A DNA stretch of 64,000 nt from Bradyrhizobium sp. AZCC 1610. Lineage in GTDB: Bacteria; Pseudomonadota; Alphaproteobacteria; Rhizobiales; Xanthobacteraceae. Location: positions 6,171,001 to 6,235,000 of the forward strand of contig NZ_JAZHRR010000001.1 in the NCBI RefSeq assembly GCF_036924515.1, given 5' to 3'. The translations under genes were made by a program, and so were the position numbers. Below the pieces are notes generated by a model. It did no database searches. It saw only the letters and a program-made list of their open reading frames with translations, and was not told the DNA's origin. Positions 16,294-24,975 of this stretch are shown here, piece after piece; the stretch's first letter is position 1, and each line of letters opens with the position of its first letter.

Positions 16294-17058
16294 CTAGTAT
16301 CCGGCGATCCCGTTGATCTGTTGCAGGCGGTCGCGCATCGCCTTTTTCAGATCGTAGCCGGGCCGCCCGTATTCCGCATTGCGGCGGGAGATGTATTCCG
16401 CATGCTCTCGCCGCAGCTTGCGCGCCTGCTGTGGGGTCATCTTCACAGCGGCCGCCTTGACATATGACCCTTGGACCTCGCGATCGAGGTCGGCGAGTTC
16501 GGGATCGGCGCAGATCGCCTTCTCCACCTTGCGGCGGGCGGTGGTGCAGTTGAAACTCGGCTTGCCGGCGACCGCCTTCAGCGCGCCCTGCCGCTCCAGC
16601 TCCTGCGCCAGCGCCCGGTGGTTGGCTCTGGCCGCAACGTGGTCCGGGTTCAATTTGATCGCCGCAGCAAAATCGGCCACCGCCTTCGGCAGGTCGCCCT
16701 TCTTGCGCCAGAGTTCGCCGCGGAGGTTATGGATATCGGCGAGTGAGGGATCGAGCCGCAGCACGCCGTCATAGTCGGCAATGGCGCGGTCGGCCATGTC
16801 CTTGCGCTCATAGGCGGCGCCACGCGCGATCAGCGCCTTTAAACGATCGGCCTTTTCGGTCTTTGCGTTGTCGATCAGCGCGCCGCAGGCCGCGACCGTC
16901 TTGTCGTCGTCACGCGTGAGGGCGGCGGCCAGGCAGAGCGCGGGATCGACGCGCAAATCCTTGACCGGTTCGACACCGGTCGCCGATACGCCCTGCGCAA
17001 ACGCGATCCATAGCAAGGAAGCCGCGACCAGCCTGCGGATGTCGGAATAGCCTCGCAT
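16294..17058 (-). CDS. Periplasmic TPR protein with C-terminal DUF1311 (LprI-like) domain
   Basis: The product is 254 aa. The signal peptide (MRGYSDIRRLVAASLLWIAF, cleavage near VSATG) is followed by two or three TPR units at about 60-165 (RGAAYERKDMADRAIADYDG, LRGELWRKKGDLPKAVADFA). The last 75 residues are a DUF1311-type domain with paired cysteines (FNCTTARRKVEKAICADPEL, YISRRNAEYGRPGYDLKKAM). LprI relatives are secreted and sometimes inhibit lysozyme; no such activity is claimed here. The ATG at 17058 is chosen because the signal peptide begins there. Confidence 0.82.
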   Translation of the reverse strand: MRGYSDIRRLVAASLLWIAFAQGVSATGVEPVKDLRVDPALCLAAALTRDDDKTVAACGALIDNAKTEKADRLKALIARGAAYERKDMADRAIADYDGVLRLDPSLADIHNLRGELWRKKGDLPKAVADFAAAIKLNPDHVAARANHRALAQELERQGALKAVAGKPSFNCTTARRKVEKAICADPELADLDREVQGSYVKAAAVKMTPQQARKLRREHAEYISRRNAEYGRPGYDLKKAMRDRLQQINGIAGY

Positions 17059-17287
17059 CAATTGATCCGGGAAGCCTTGTGATCCGGGAAGCGTTGGATT
17101 AACGCGCGATCTTAGCAAGCCATCCGCTTTTTCGACAACGGGCGCGTGCGCGTATCCGTTTTCGTACGGGACAGATTCTGGCCGAAACGTGGCGCGCGGG
17201 AAACGTAATCCTCTTCACAGACGGAAAAACACGATCCGTGAGAAAATCTGCTGTGAACCTATTGCAGTTCTCGCGGACTCAACAACC

Positions 17288-18058
17288 ATGACCACATTGA
17301 CCGACTTCAATCCGCCGCGCGCCATCGCGCAATCCCAAACCGGCTACTTTTACTACTACATGGCGCTGGCCTGCATGGCCGTCGCTTTTCTCGGCTTCGC
17401 GCCGACCTACTGGCTGCCGCTGGCGAAGCGGTCGTTCTCGGCCTCCCCGGTCGTGCATTTTCACGGGCTGCTGTTTTTCGCATGGTCGCTCTATTTCGCA
17501 TTCCAGAGCTGGTTGGCCGCGTCGGGCAAGATCGCCCGGCACCGCGCCATCGGCATGATCGGCGTCTCGCTGGCCACCGCGATGACGATCTTCGGCTTCC
17601 TGGTCGCGGTCAACGCGATGAAGCGCTCGGCGGCGGCCGGACTGACCGACGACGGAATCGCGTTCGCGATTGTTCCGCTGAGCGGAATTCTGTTCTTTGC
17701 GGTCGTCTTTGCGCTGGCGATTTCGGCCATCCGCAAGCCGGAAACGCACAAGCGGCTGATGCTGCTGGCCAGCATCTCGCTGCTCGACGCCGCGGTCGCG
17801 CGCTGGTTTCTCACCTTCCTGGCGCCTCCCGGGCCGCTTGGTCCGCCCCCGGTGCCTGTAACCATTCCGCCCGCCTTCGTCGCCTATCTCCTGCTGGTCG
17901 CCGCCATCGTCTATGATTGGCGCACGCGCGGCCGGCCGCATCCCGTCTATGTCTACGGCGGCATTGCGCTGATCGCCGTCAAGCTGCTGAACTGGCCGAT
18001 CAGTGTCACGCCGCTCTGGCACTCCTTCGCCGGCGGCATATTGGCGATGGCGCAGTAA
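17288..18058 (+). CDS. Conserved seven-helix membrane protein, function unknown
   Basis: The product is 256 aa with about seven hydrophobic segments. The segment VVHFHGLLFFAWSLYFAFQSW, the following RHRAIGMIGVSLA and a later ETHKRLMLLASISLLDAAVAR carry histidines in or beside helices, a pattern seen in an unnamed family of bacterial inner-membrane proteins; haem or metal binding is possible but unproven. The ATG at 17288 has no clear ribosome site. It ends 2 bp from the convergent SDR gene. Confidence 0.75.
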   Translation: MTTLTDFNPPRAIAQSQTGYFYYYMALACMAVAFLGFAPTYWLPLAKRSFSASPVVHFHGLLFFAWSLYFAFQSWLAASGKIARHRAIGMIGVSLATAMTIFGFLVAVNAMKRSAAAGLTDDGIAFAIVPLSGILFFAVVFALAISAIRKPETHKRLMLLASISLLDAAVARWFLTFLAPPGPLGPPPVPVTIPPAFVAYLLLVAAIVYDWRTRGRPHPVYVYGGIALIAVKLLNWPISVTPLWHSFAGGILAMAQ

Positions 18059-18059
18059 G

Positions 18060-18863
18060 TTAACTCGCCTTCACCGTAATCCCGCCGTCGACCACCAATT
18101 CGATGCCGGTGACGTAGCGGGATTCATCGGAGGCGAGAAACAGCGCGGCATTGGCGACGTCCCAGGCGTCACCCATGTGCCCCATCGGCACCTGGGCGTC
18201 GCGCGCGCGCCACATCGCCTCGACGTCGCCCGCCGAATAGCTGGCCGCAAGTCCTGCGGAGTGCTCGACCATCGGCGTCTTCATCAGGCCCGGCAGGATG
18301 CAATTCACCCGGACATGATCGCGTGCGAACTGCACGGCGGTCGTCTTCGTCATCTGGTTCATCGCCGCCTTCGAGGCGCCGTAAGTGACGTAGGAAATGC
18401 CGAGATGGCGGATCGAGGCGATCGACGAAATGTTGATGATCGAGCCGCCGCCCTGCTTCTGCATGACGGGAATGACGTGCTTCATGGCGAAATAGGCGCT
18501 CTTGAGATTGACCGCGAAGACGTGGTCCCAGCTCGCCTCGTTCACCTCGACCACGCTGCCCATCTCGGCAATGCCGACATTGTTGTCGAGCACGTCGATG
18601 CGGCCATAGGCCTTGAGGCACGCCGAAACCATTGCCTCCACCTCGGCTTCTCGCGAGACATCGGCGGTGAAGGCAGTCGCCTTGCCGCCCTCGCCCGCGA
18701 TGATGTCGACGGTCTCCTTTGCGGCCGCCGCGTTGCGATCGACGCAAAACACCTGCGCGCCCTCGCGCGCGAAGGTCACGGCCGTCGCCTTGCCGTTGCC
18801 CCAGCCGGGACCGATCGAGCCCGCGCCCACCACCATCGCCGTCTTGCCCTTGAGCCGTTCCAT
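18060..18863 (-). CDS. Short-chain dehydrogenase/reductase
   Basis: The product is 267 aa, the classical SDR length. The nucleotide-binding motif is unusual: GAGSIGPGWGNGKATA instead of TGxxxGIG. The rest is standard: the NNVGIA segment (NNAG equivalent, about residue 93), the catalytic SYVTYGASK with Tyr and Lys, and NISSIASI with the catalytic Ser. The C-terminal YVTGIELVVDGGITV is typical of family members acting on alcohols or 3-oxoacyl groups. The substrate is not predictable. Confidence 0.9.
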   Translation of the reverse strand: MERLKGKTAMVVGAGSIGPGWGNGKATAVTFAREGAQVFCVDRNAAAAKETVDIIAGEGGKATAFTADVSREAEVEAMVSACLKAYGRIDVLDNNVGIAEMGSVVEVNEASWDHVFAVNLKSAYFAMKHVIPVMQKQGGGSIINISSIASIRHLGISYVTYGASKAAMNQMTKTTAVQFARDHVRVNCILPGLMKTPMVEHSAGLAASYSAGDVEAMWRARDAQVPMGHMGDAWDVANAALFLASDESRYVTGIELVVDGGITVKAS

Positions 18864-18897
18864 CGACTTCTTCTCCCTATGAGTTTCTCATTTTCTT

Positions 18898-18974
18898 GTA
18901 GCCCGGGTGAAGCGAAGCGCAACCCGGGAATCTTGGCGGTTTCCCCGGATTGCGCTTCGCTCCATCCGGGCTAC
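18898..18974. repeat. Bradyrhizobium-type palindromic intergenic repeat
   Basis: It begins GTAGCCCGGGTGAAGCGAAG and ends with the near reverse complement GCTTCGCTCCATCCGGGCTAC-type arm. Same family as 3703-3790. Confidence 0.75.
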
Positions 18975-19120
18975 GGGTCAACCGGTCCGATAGACTAAAA
19001 GAGATGCCCCCGACATACGCCTACAAGGCCCTTGCCACGGTTACCCAAATTGGACTGAATGCGCCCGCGAAAGACCCGCAGGACACCGGGTCTGGGAGTT
19101 AACGCGTCCCCGGGGAAAGC

Positions 19121-21148
19121 ATGGCCGTAGACAAGACAACGCCGCCCAATGACGAGGTCGTCGCCGTTTCGGACGAAGCCTTGCACAAGGCGGAAGCCTA
19201 CATCGAGGCAGAAGAAGGCGCAGCCAATCGCCTGATGGGATGGGCAGGCCGTATCTCGACCACGATTGCCGTGGCCATGAGCCTGTTTCACCTCTACGCG
19301 GCCTACGCCATCGTTCCGACCCAGGAGTTGCGCTACACCCATGTCGCCTTTACGCTGGTCCTGAGCTTTCTGCTGTTTCCGCTGGCGACACGCTTTCGCA
19401 ACCGCGTACGCTGGTGGGACGTCGTCCCCGGAATAGTCGCGGTCGCCACCATCGTCTATGCGCTGTGGGGCGGCGAGGATTTTACCGACCGCGCCACCGC
19501 GCCCGACCGCTGGGATATAGTCGTCGGCATCGTCTTCATCGTGCTGCTGCTGGAGGCGACGCGGCGCACCACCGGCGCGATTATGCCCGTGGTGTCGCTC
19601 TTGTTCATCGCTTATGCGATGCTCGGCCCGTATCTGCCGGCGCCGTGGACCCATCGCGGCTACGACCTGGCCCGGCTGGTCGGTCACCTCTTCATTACGC
19701 TGGAGGGCATCTTCGGCGTTGCCGTCGACGTGTCGGCGACACTGATCATCCTGTTCACCATCTATGGCGCATTTCTGCAGCATTCCGGCGCCGGCAAGTT
19801 CTTCATCGATTTCTCGCTGGCCTTGATGGGCGGAAAGCCCAACAGCGCCGGCCGCACGGTCGTGCTGTCGTCGTTCCTGCTCGGCGGCCCCTCCGGATCG
19901 GGCGTCGCCACCACCGTGATGATCGGCACCGTGGCCTATCCGATGATGGCCAAGGCCGGCTTCGAGAAAAACGCCGCGGGTGGATTGCTGGCAGCGGGCG
20001 GGCTGGGCGCAATCCTGTCGCCGCCGGTCTTGGGCGCCGCCGCGTTCCTGATCGCCGAGTTTCTCAAGATCAGCTATCTCGACGTGATCTGGATGGCGAC
20101 CATTCCGACCTTTCTTTATTACATGTCGCTCTTGTTCATGGTCGAACTGGACGCCAAGAAGTTCCACGCCAAGAACGTGAGCATCACGACGGAGATGTCG
20201 CTCGGCCAGATGACGAAGCGATACGGCTTCCACTTCATCTCGCTGCTCGCCGTCGTCGTGTTCATGGTCATCGGCTACTCGCCATCGCTGTCGGTGTTCT
20301 ACGCCATTGTGGTGACCTTCGCGCTGAGCTTCCTGCGCAGGGATACCGCGCTGGTGCCGACCAAACTGGTGAAGGCGCTGGCCGACGGCTCGATCGGCGC
20401 ACTGAATGCCGCGACCACCTGCGCCTGCGCCGGCATCGTCGTCGGCATCGTGACGTTAACGGGCCTCGGCCTCAAATTCTCGTCGATCGTCATCGCCTAT
20501 GCCGGCGGCAGCCTCTTGCTGACCGCGATCTACACCTCGCTGATCGTCTGGATCATTGGCCTCGCGGTACCGGTGACGGCTTCCTACATCATCTGCGCGG
20601 TGATTGCTGCACCGGCGCTCGTCAAACTCGGCGTGCCCGATTACGCCGCGCACATGTTCATCTTCTATTATGCCGTGCTGTCGGAGGTCTCGCCGCCGAC
20701 GGCACTTTCGCCATTCGCCGCGGCCGCCATCACCGGCGGCGATCCCTACAAGACTACGCTGCAGTCGTGGAAATACACGCTGCCGGCGTTCCTGGTGCCG
20801 TTCGTGTTCGTGCTCGACCCGCAAGGCGTCGGCCTGCTGATGTCGATCCCGAAGGGCGGATCGTGGGTCGATATCCTCGAAATCGCGATCAAGACCAGTT
20901 TCGGGCTGCTGGCTCTGGCCGCATTTGCCCAGAACTGGGCACTGCGACAAAATACGCCGGTGGAACGCGGCCTGCTTCTGCTATCGGGGTTGCTGCTGGT
21001 GTTTCCAAGCCTGATCGAGGCCATCGTCGAATGGATCATCGGCCGCGATATCAGCTACACCTATGTGCCCGGCCTGATCATCGGTCTCGGCGTATTGCTG
21101 TGGCAGGCCAGAACGCGGTCGCCAGAGCGGCCTGCGCTAACAACATAG
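19121..21148 (+). CDS. TRAP transporter permease, fused small and large subunits (TAXI type)
   Basis: The product is 675 aa. A soluble acidic N-terminus (about 1-40) is followed by some 18 membrane segments. The first four or five correspond to the small DctQ-like subunit. The remainder is the DctM-like subunit with VGHLFITLEGIFGVAVDVSA, the conserved GGPSGSGVATTVMIGTVAYP and SEVSPPTALSPFAAAAITGG. It drives ion-coupled uptake of an organic acid captured by the binding protein encoded 25 bp downstream. GGGGAAAGC precedes the ATG. The substrate is unknown. Confidence 0.94.
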   Translation: MAVDKTTPPNDEVVAVSDEALHKAEAYIEAEEGAANRLMGWAGRISTTIAVAMSLFHLYAAYAIVPTQELRYTHVAFTLVLSFLLFPLATRFRNRVRWWDVVPGIVAVATIVYALWGGEDFTDRATAPDRWDIVVGIVFIVLLLEATRRTTGAIMPVVSLLFIAYAMLGPYLPAPWTHRGYDLARLVGHLFITLEGIFGVAVDVSATLIILFTIYGAFLQHSGAGKFFIDFSLALMGGKPNSAGRTVVLSSFLLGGPSGSGVATTVMIGTVAYPMMAKAGFEKNAAGGLLAAGGLGAILSPPVLGAAAFLIAEFLKISYLDVIWMATIPTFLYYMSLLFMVELDAKKFHAKNVSITTEMSLGQMTKRYGFHFISLLAVVVFMVIGYSPSLSVFYAIVVTFALSFLRRDTALVPTKLVKALADGSIGALNAATTCACAGIVVGIVTLTGLGLKFSSIVIAYAGGSLLLTAIYTSLIVWIIGLAVPVTASYIICAVIAAPALVKLGVPDYAAHMFIFYYAVLSEVSPPTALSPFAAAAITGGDPYKTTLQSWKYTLPAFLVPFVFVLDPQGVGLLMSIPKGGSWVDILEIAIKTSFGLLALAAFAQNWALRQNTPVERGLLLLSGLLLVFPSLIEAIVEWIIGRDISYTYVPGLIIGLGVLLWQARTRSPERPALTT

Positions 21149-21173
21149 AGAAGAAACGATTGAGGAGACAGAA

Positions 21174-22133
21174 ATGAAGAAGACCACAGCGATACTAGCG
21201 ATAACTCTGGGGCTCGCCTTCGCGGGCGCAGCCCACGCCCAGCAGAAAACCATGTCGATCGGCACCGGCGGCACCGGCGGCGTCTACTATCCGCTCGGCG
21301 GCGCGGTTGCCAACGTGCTGTCGAAGAACCTTCCCAACGTGCAGGCCACCGCCGAGGTCACCGGCGGCTCGGTCGACAATCTCAAGCTGATCGGCGCCGG
21401 CAAGAGCGAGCTGGCCTTCACGATGGCCGACGCTGCGCTCGATGCGCTGAAGGGCGAGGACAAGTTCAAGAGCGGCAAGGTGCCGTTGCAGGCGCTGCTC
21501 GTGGTCTACCCGAACCGCATGCATGTGGTGACGGTGGAAGGCACGGGCATCCAGACCATGGCCGACCTGAAGGGCAAGCGCGTTTCGACCGGGTCGCCCG
21601 GCAGCGCCACCGAAGTGATGGCGTTCCGCGTCATCGAGGCCGCCGGCCTCGACAAGGACAAGGACATGAAGCGCGAGCGGCTCGGCGTTGCCGAATCCGT
21701 GAACGCCGTCAAGGACCGAAAGATCGATGCGTTCTTCTGGGTCGGCGGCATCCCGACTGCCGCGGTAACCGATCTCGCGGCGACGCCCGGCCTGAAGATA
21801 AAGCTGATCGACCATGGCGATCTGGCCGAGAAGATGAACGCGAAATACGGCAAGCTCTATTCTTCCAGCAAGATCAAGGCAGGTTCGTATCCGGGCTACG
21901 ACAAGGACAATTCCATCACCGACGTCTGGAACCTGATCGTCACCGGCGACAAGATGAGCAACGAGGACGCCTACACCATCGTCAAGACGCTGGTGGAGAA
22001 GAAGGCCGACATCGTCGCCGTGCACAAGGAAGCCGAGAGTTTTACGCTCGACAACCAGGTGCAGGAACGTTCGCCGATCCCGTTCCATCCCGGCGCGCTG
22101 AAATACTTCAAGGAAAAGGGCATCGGCGGCTAG
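21174..22133 (+). CDS. TAXI-family TRAP transporter solute-binding protein
   Basis: The product is 319 aa. The signal peptide is MKKTTAILAITLGLAFAGAA, cleavage near AHAQQ. The mature protein starts with the TAXI hallmark SIGTGGTGGVYYPLGGAVAN, followed by TAEVTGGSVDNLKLIGAGKS and the hinge segment KGKRVSTGSPGSATEVMA. It captures a substrate in the periplasm for the permease at 19121-21148. GAGGAGACAGAA precedes the start. A terminator at 22185 closes the two-gene operon. Confidence 0.94.
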   Translation: MKKTTAILAITLGLAFAGAAHAQQKTMSIGTGGTGGVYYPLGGAVANVLSKNLPNVQATAEVTGGSVDNLKLIGAGKSELAFTMADAALDALKGEDKFKSGKVPLQALLVVYPNRMHVVTVEGTGIQTMADLKGKRVSTGSPGSATEVMAFRVIEAAGLDKDKDMKRERLGVAESVNAVKDRKIDAFFWVGGIPTAAVTDLAATPGLKIKLIDHGDLAEKMNAKYGKLYSSSKIKAGSYPGYDKDNSITDVWNLIVTGDKMSNEDAYTIVKTLVEKKADIVAVHKEAESFTLDNQVQERSPIPFHPGALKYFKEKGIGG

Positions 22134-22184
22134 GCTTCGCCATCCGGACGACGCGGAAGCGCTGTCCGGAAGCAGGTTACAGTG

Positions 22185-22217
22185 ACCGCGGCCTGCCGAA
22201 GGCCGCGGTTTTTTTTT
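22185..22217 (+). terminator. Rho-independent terminator of the TRAP operon
   Basis: ACCGCGGCCT (22185-22194) pairs with AGGCCGCGGT (22200-22209) around a 5-base loop and is followed by a run of nine T. Confidence 0.92.
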
Positions 22218-22590
22218 GCCGAAAGCAAAATTGCGTGCATCGCGTCATTGCTGCTCCCGCGAAGGAGCGCGGCGCGCCACAGTAGCCGCAGTAGAGGTGT
22301 TCTCAAACCCACGAACATCGCCGCGCCGACAAGCGACCACAGGCGTTAACAGGCGGGGCTGACAAATATTGCTCAGGCCGACGCATCAACTCGTCGAAGC
22401 GCACGAAACAACGGATGAGCTCATCCGATTCCGGCCTCGAGCCGCCGAGCCCGGCGATTTCCTAAAATTTTATTCGTGTCGGCGGCTTTAACCCTACTGA
22501 AGTAATCATGTGACCTCCCGCAAAATTCCATTTTTGCGACCGCAACGCGGATGTACCACTGGCGTTGGGGTATCTGTCTGGAGGGCGGCC
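22218..22590. other. Intergenic stretch without a gene
   Basis: About 370 bp between the TRAP terminator and the EAL-domain gene. It is less GC-rich than its surroundings and probably holds the promoter of the downstream gene. No operator, RNA gene or repeat is evident. Confidence 0.45.
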
Positions 22591-23808
22591 ATGGAGCAGA
22601 TCGACTTTAACGAGCATACACGCGCAGCGCACTTCGGGCACCGGAAGCTAACGCCCAGAGCCTGCGTCGTTGACAGCAAAAAGCACCTCCGATTGTTCCT
22701 TTCCGACGCTCTCGAGGATCTCGGCTTCGTGACCTGCGAATGCGGGCAGGCCGGCGATTTGGCAGGCGTCCTGCAGGCGGAGCAGCCGGACCTGATCGTG
22801 CTCAGCGTGTGTGTCGACGGGATCAATGTCGGCGAAATTCTCGAGGTCATTGTCCGCAAGAATTTCGCTGGCAAAGTCCTCGTCATCGGTCAACCCGACT
22901 CGATTATGGTAAAGGCGGTCAGGCAGATTGGCGGCGAATATGGCATTGCCATGCTGCCCTCGCTGCAGACGCCTTTCGGCGCAGCGAGCCTGCGCGACAG
23001 CGTCGCGGCACTGCTGCCGGCCGAGCCAGCGCCAAGCCCCGCCGTCGATGTCGCCGAGGCCTTGAAGGCCGGCTGGCTCGAACTGTGGTATCAGCAGAAG
23101 ATCAACACCCGCACGCTGGCACCGAGCGGCGCGGAGGCGCTGGTCCGGATGCGCCATCCTGCCTGGGGCGTAGTCCCGCCGGCCTATTTCATTCCCGACG
23201 ATAAGGATCCGCATTTTCGCAGCCTGTCCGAATTCGTAGTCGGCCGCGCCATCGAGGACTGGCGCTATCTGCTGGAGAGCCAGGGCCCGGTCGACCTTTC
23301 GATCAACCTGCCGGTATCGTTCTTCGGCAATGCCGCGGCGGTGCGCGATCTGTGCCGCGCCATGCCCACCCACCCGGCATTCGCAGGACTTTTAATCGAA
23401 ATCAACAGCAGCGAGGTGATCGACAACCCCGATCTGGTAGTGGACGCTGCAAAACGTCTGCGGCTGCACAATATCGCGATCGCAATCGACAATGTCGGCG
23501 CGGAATGGCCGTCCCTTCTGGAGCTTCGGAGTTTCCCGTTCGCCGAACTGAAGGTCGACCAGCAATACATCAACGGCTGCGCGGACGACCGGCTGAAGCA
23601 GACGGTATGCCGGCGCATTATCGAGCTGGCCCGGGACAACGGCGCCCGCGCCGTCGCGCAAGGTATCGAGACCCGCGCCGATTTTCTCGCCGCTCACGAG
23701 ATGGGGTTCGATCTGGTTCAGGGCTACCTGTTCGGCAAGCCGGTGGCGGTGCGGAAATTTGCTCGCTCCCGCCCGCAGCTCGCATCCGACTCCGACAAGC
23801 CGTCCTGA
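22591..23808 (+). CDS. Pseudo-receiver and degenerate EAL-domain protein
   Basis: The product is 405 aa, with ATG at 22591 preceded by GGAGGG. Residues about 20-145 look like a response-regulator receiver, but the phosphoacceptor aspartate is replaced (DLIVLSVCVDG, Ser72). Residues about 155-395 are an EAL domain with EAL at 182-184, Asn239, Glu270, Lys321 and the final QGY. Two catalytic positions are altered: the DD pair is Asp300-Asn301, and the AEGVE motif is AQGIE (Gln357). Such changes usually remove c-di-GMP hydrolysis, so the protein may bind c-di-GMP or act through protein contacts. It stands alone between promoter-like DNA and a convergent gene. Confidence 0.87.
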   Translation: MEQIDFNEHTRAAHFGHRKLTPRACVVDSKKHLRLFLSDALEDLGFVTCECGQAGDLAGVLQAEQPDLIVLSVCVDGINVGEILEVIVRKNFAGKVLVIGQPDSIMVKAVRQIGGEYGIAMLPSLQTPFGAASLRDSVAALLPAEPAPSPAVDVAEALKAGWLELWYQQKINTRTLAPSGAEALVRMRHPAWGVVPPAYFIPDDKDPHFRSLSEFVVGRAIEDWRYLLESQGPVDLSINLPVSFFGNAAAVRDLCRAMPTHPAFAGLLIEINSSEVIDNPDLVVDAAKRLRLHNIAIAIDNVGAEWPSLLELRSFPFAELKVDQQYINGCADDRLKQTVCRRIIELARDNGARAVAQGIETRADFLAAHEMGFDLVQGYLFGKPVAVRKFARSRPQLASDSDKPS

Positions 23809-23815
23809 GCCAGGC

Positions 23816-24295
23816 TCATTCGAGCTTCATGTCGATGCATTTCGAGATATCGGAGCCGAGGCCGGACGAGATGATGATGCAACCGCGTACCTTCGGATTA
23901 TTGTTGTCGCTGGCCCACACCGCATAGCCGCCGGGACCGAAGAACGAATTGGTGTTCGGCGGCTCGGTTTCGGTGGCATCGAACGAATAGTTTCCGTCGG
24001 TATCGAAGATACGCGGTTTCTTGGTGCAGCCACCGTCGGACTGGACGTTGATGACTTCCTTGTTGTCCCGCGTCAGCGCCAGCGAGACCTGGCAGCGGAA
24101 ATATTCTGATGTCTTGACGTTGAACACGTACGCGTAGGATTTGCACGTCGCCGTGTTGAGCTTGCCCGGAGCCAGGCCGCGGCTGCATGCAATCCGCTGG
24201 TTGTTCGAGAGCTTGAAATTGTCGGCCTGTGCCGCGGAAGCCAGCGTCATGAACGACAGCGCAACACCCAAACCGATCTTCATGACGTGGTTCAT
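23816..24295 (-). CDS. Secreted hypothetical protein
   Basis: The product is 159 aa. The signal peptide (MNHVMKIGLGVALSFMTLAS, cleavage near AQADN) is followed by a domain with several cysteines (IACSRGLAPGKLNTATCKSY, FRCQVSLALTRDNKE, GGCTKKPRIF, RGCIIISSGL, KCIDMKLE). The spaced cysteines suggest a disulfide-stabilised periplasmic fold. I do not recognise the family. Starts at 24304 and 24283 are alternatives; 24295 is placed best after AGGATGGTCAGG. It converges on the EAL gene, 7 bp apart. Confidence 0.72.
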   Translation of the reverse strand: MNHVMKIGLGVALSFMTLASAAQADNFKLSNNQRIACSRGLAPGKLNTATCKSYAYVFNVKTSEYFRCQVSLALTRDNKEVINVQSDGGCTKKPRIFDTDGNYSFDATETEPPNTNSFFGPGGYAVWASDNNNPKVRGCIIISSGLGSDISKCIDMKLE

Positions 24296-24488
24296 CCTGA
24301 CCATCCTATGACGTTTTTCGCAATGCGTGCTTGTAGCCGAAGGCGAACATAGTCGCGAAGTCGAACGCGGGAAATCACAAAGTCTCAAGTGCGGTGTGAT
24401 GCGTCGAAGGTGCCAATTGACGGCACGATGCCGTTCGTGATTTGTTCAAAGCATGGGGCAAGAAGCCGAATGGCTGTGGGGAGGATGA

Positions 24489-24797
24489 ATGATGACGTGC
24501 ATTTCAACGAAGGCGACTTTGGCGGTGGCCGTCCTGGCGGGGTTTTCGACTTGCGCATTTGCGCAAGGCGCGGCGCCGACACCCTGGGAGTTGAAGCAGG
24601 ATATGGCCTATGCCTACGGCAAGGACGGCAAGACGCTTTCCTACAAGATGGGCACCAACAATGCCGGCACGCTGCTGAAAGGCGCCAAGAAGGTGCCGAA
24701 GGGGACGTTGTTCTTCATCGGCCAGAACGGACAGCTCTATATGCGCTCCGGGCCCTATCTGGAAGGCGACGGCAAGTTCATGTTCGGGTCGGATTGA
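24489..24797 (+). CDS. Small secreted hypothetical protein
   Basis: The product is 102 aa. It has a signal peptide (TLAVAVLAGFSTCAFAQ) and a short mature domain of about 77 residues (WELKQDMAYAYGKDGKTLSY, KGTLFFIGQNGQLYMRSGPY). GGGGAGG precedes the ATG; a second ATG follows directly at 24492. No family is recognised, though short periplasmic proteins of this kind are frequent in Bradyrhizobium. Confidence 0.78.
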   Translation: MMTCISTKATLAVAVLAGFSTCAFAQGAAPTPWELKQDMAYAYGKDGKTLSYKMGTNNAGTLLKGAKKVPKGTLFFIGQNGQLYMRSGPYLEGDGKFMFGSD

Positions 24798-24820
24798 GGG
24801 GTGCAGAAACTAACTGCAGT

Positions 24821-24968
24821 GTCGTCCCGGCCAAGTGAGCGTAGCGAACGCTGAGCCGGGACCCATACGCCGCGGCCTCTCTTGGGGGCAATCTGGCAGA
24901 CGTCTCGGTCTATCGATTCCGGCCGGTGGTTATGGGTCCCGGCTCGCGCTTCGCTTGGCCAGGACGAC
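24821..24968. repeat. Long palindromic intergenic repeat
   Basis: The left arm begins GTCGTCCCGGCCAAGTGAGC and contains GCCGGGACCCATA. The right arm runs TATGGGTCCCGGC to CTTGGCCAGGACGAC, so the outer roughly 45 bp of each side pair imperfectly. It sits between convergent genes and may terminate both. Confidence 0.75.
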
Positions 24969-24975
24969 AATAGAC

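Noticed and set aside
18995..20233. A 412-codon antisense frame over the TRAP permease
   Set aside because: No ribosome site or recognisable domain; composition is typical of antisense GC-rich frames.
19240..21177. A 645-codon open frame overlapping the TRAP permease in another frame
   Set aside because: It is a by-product of GC-rich codon use. Its translation is rich in Arg, Gly and His with no family features, while the permease frame has clear membrane segments and motifs.
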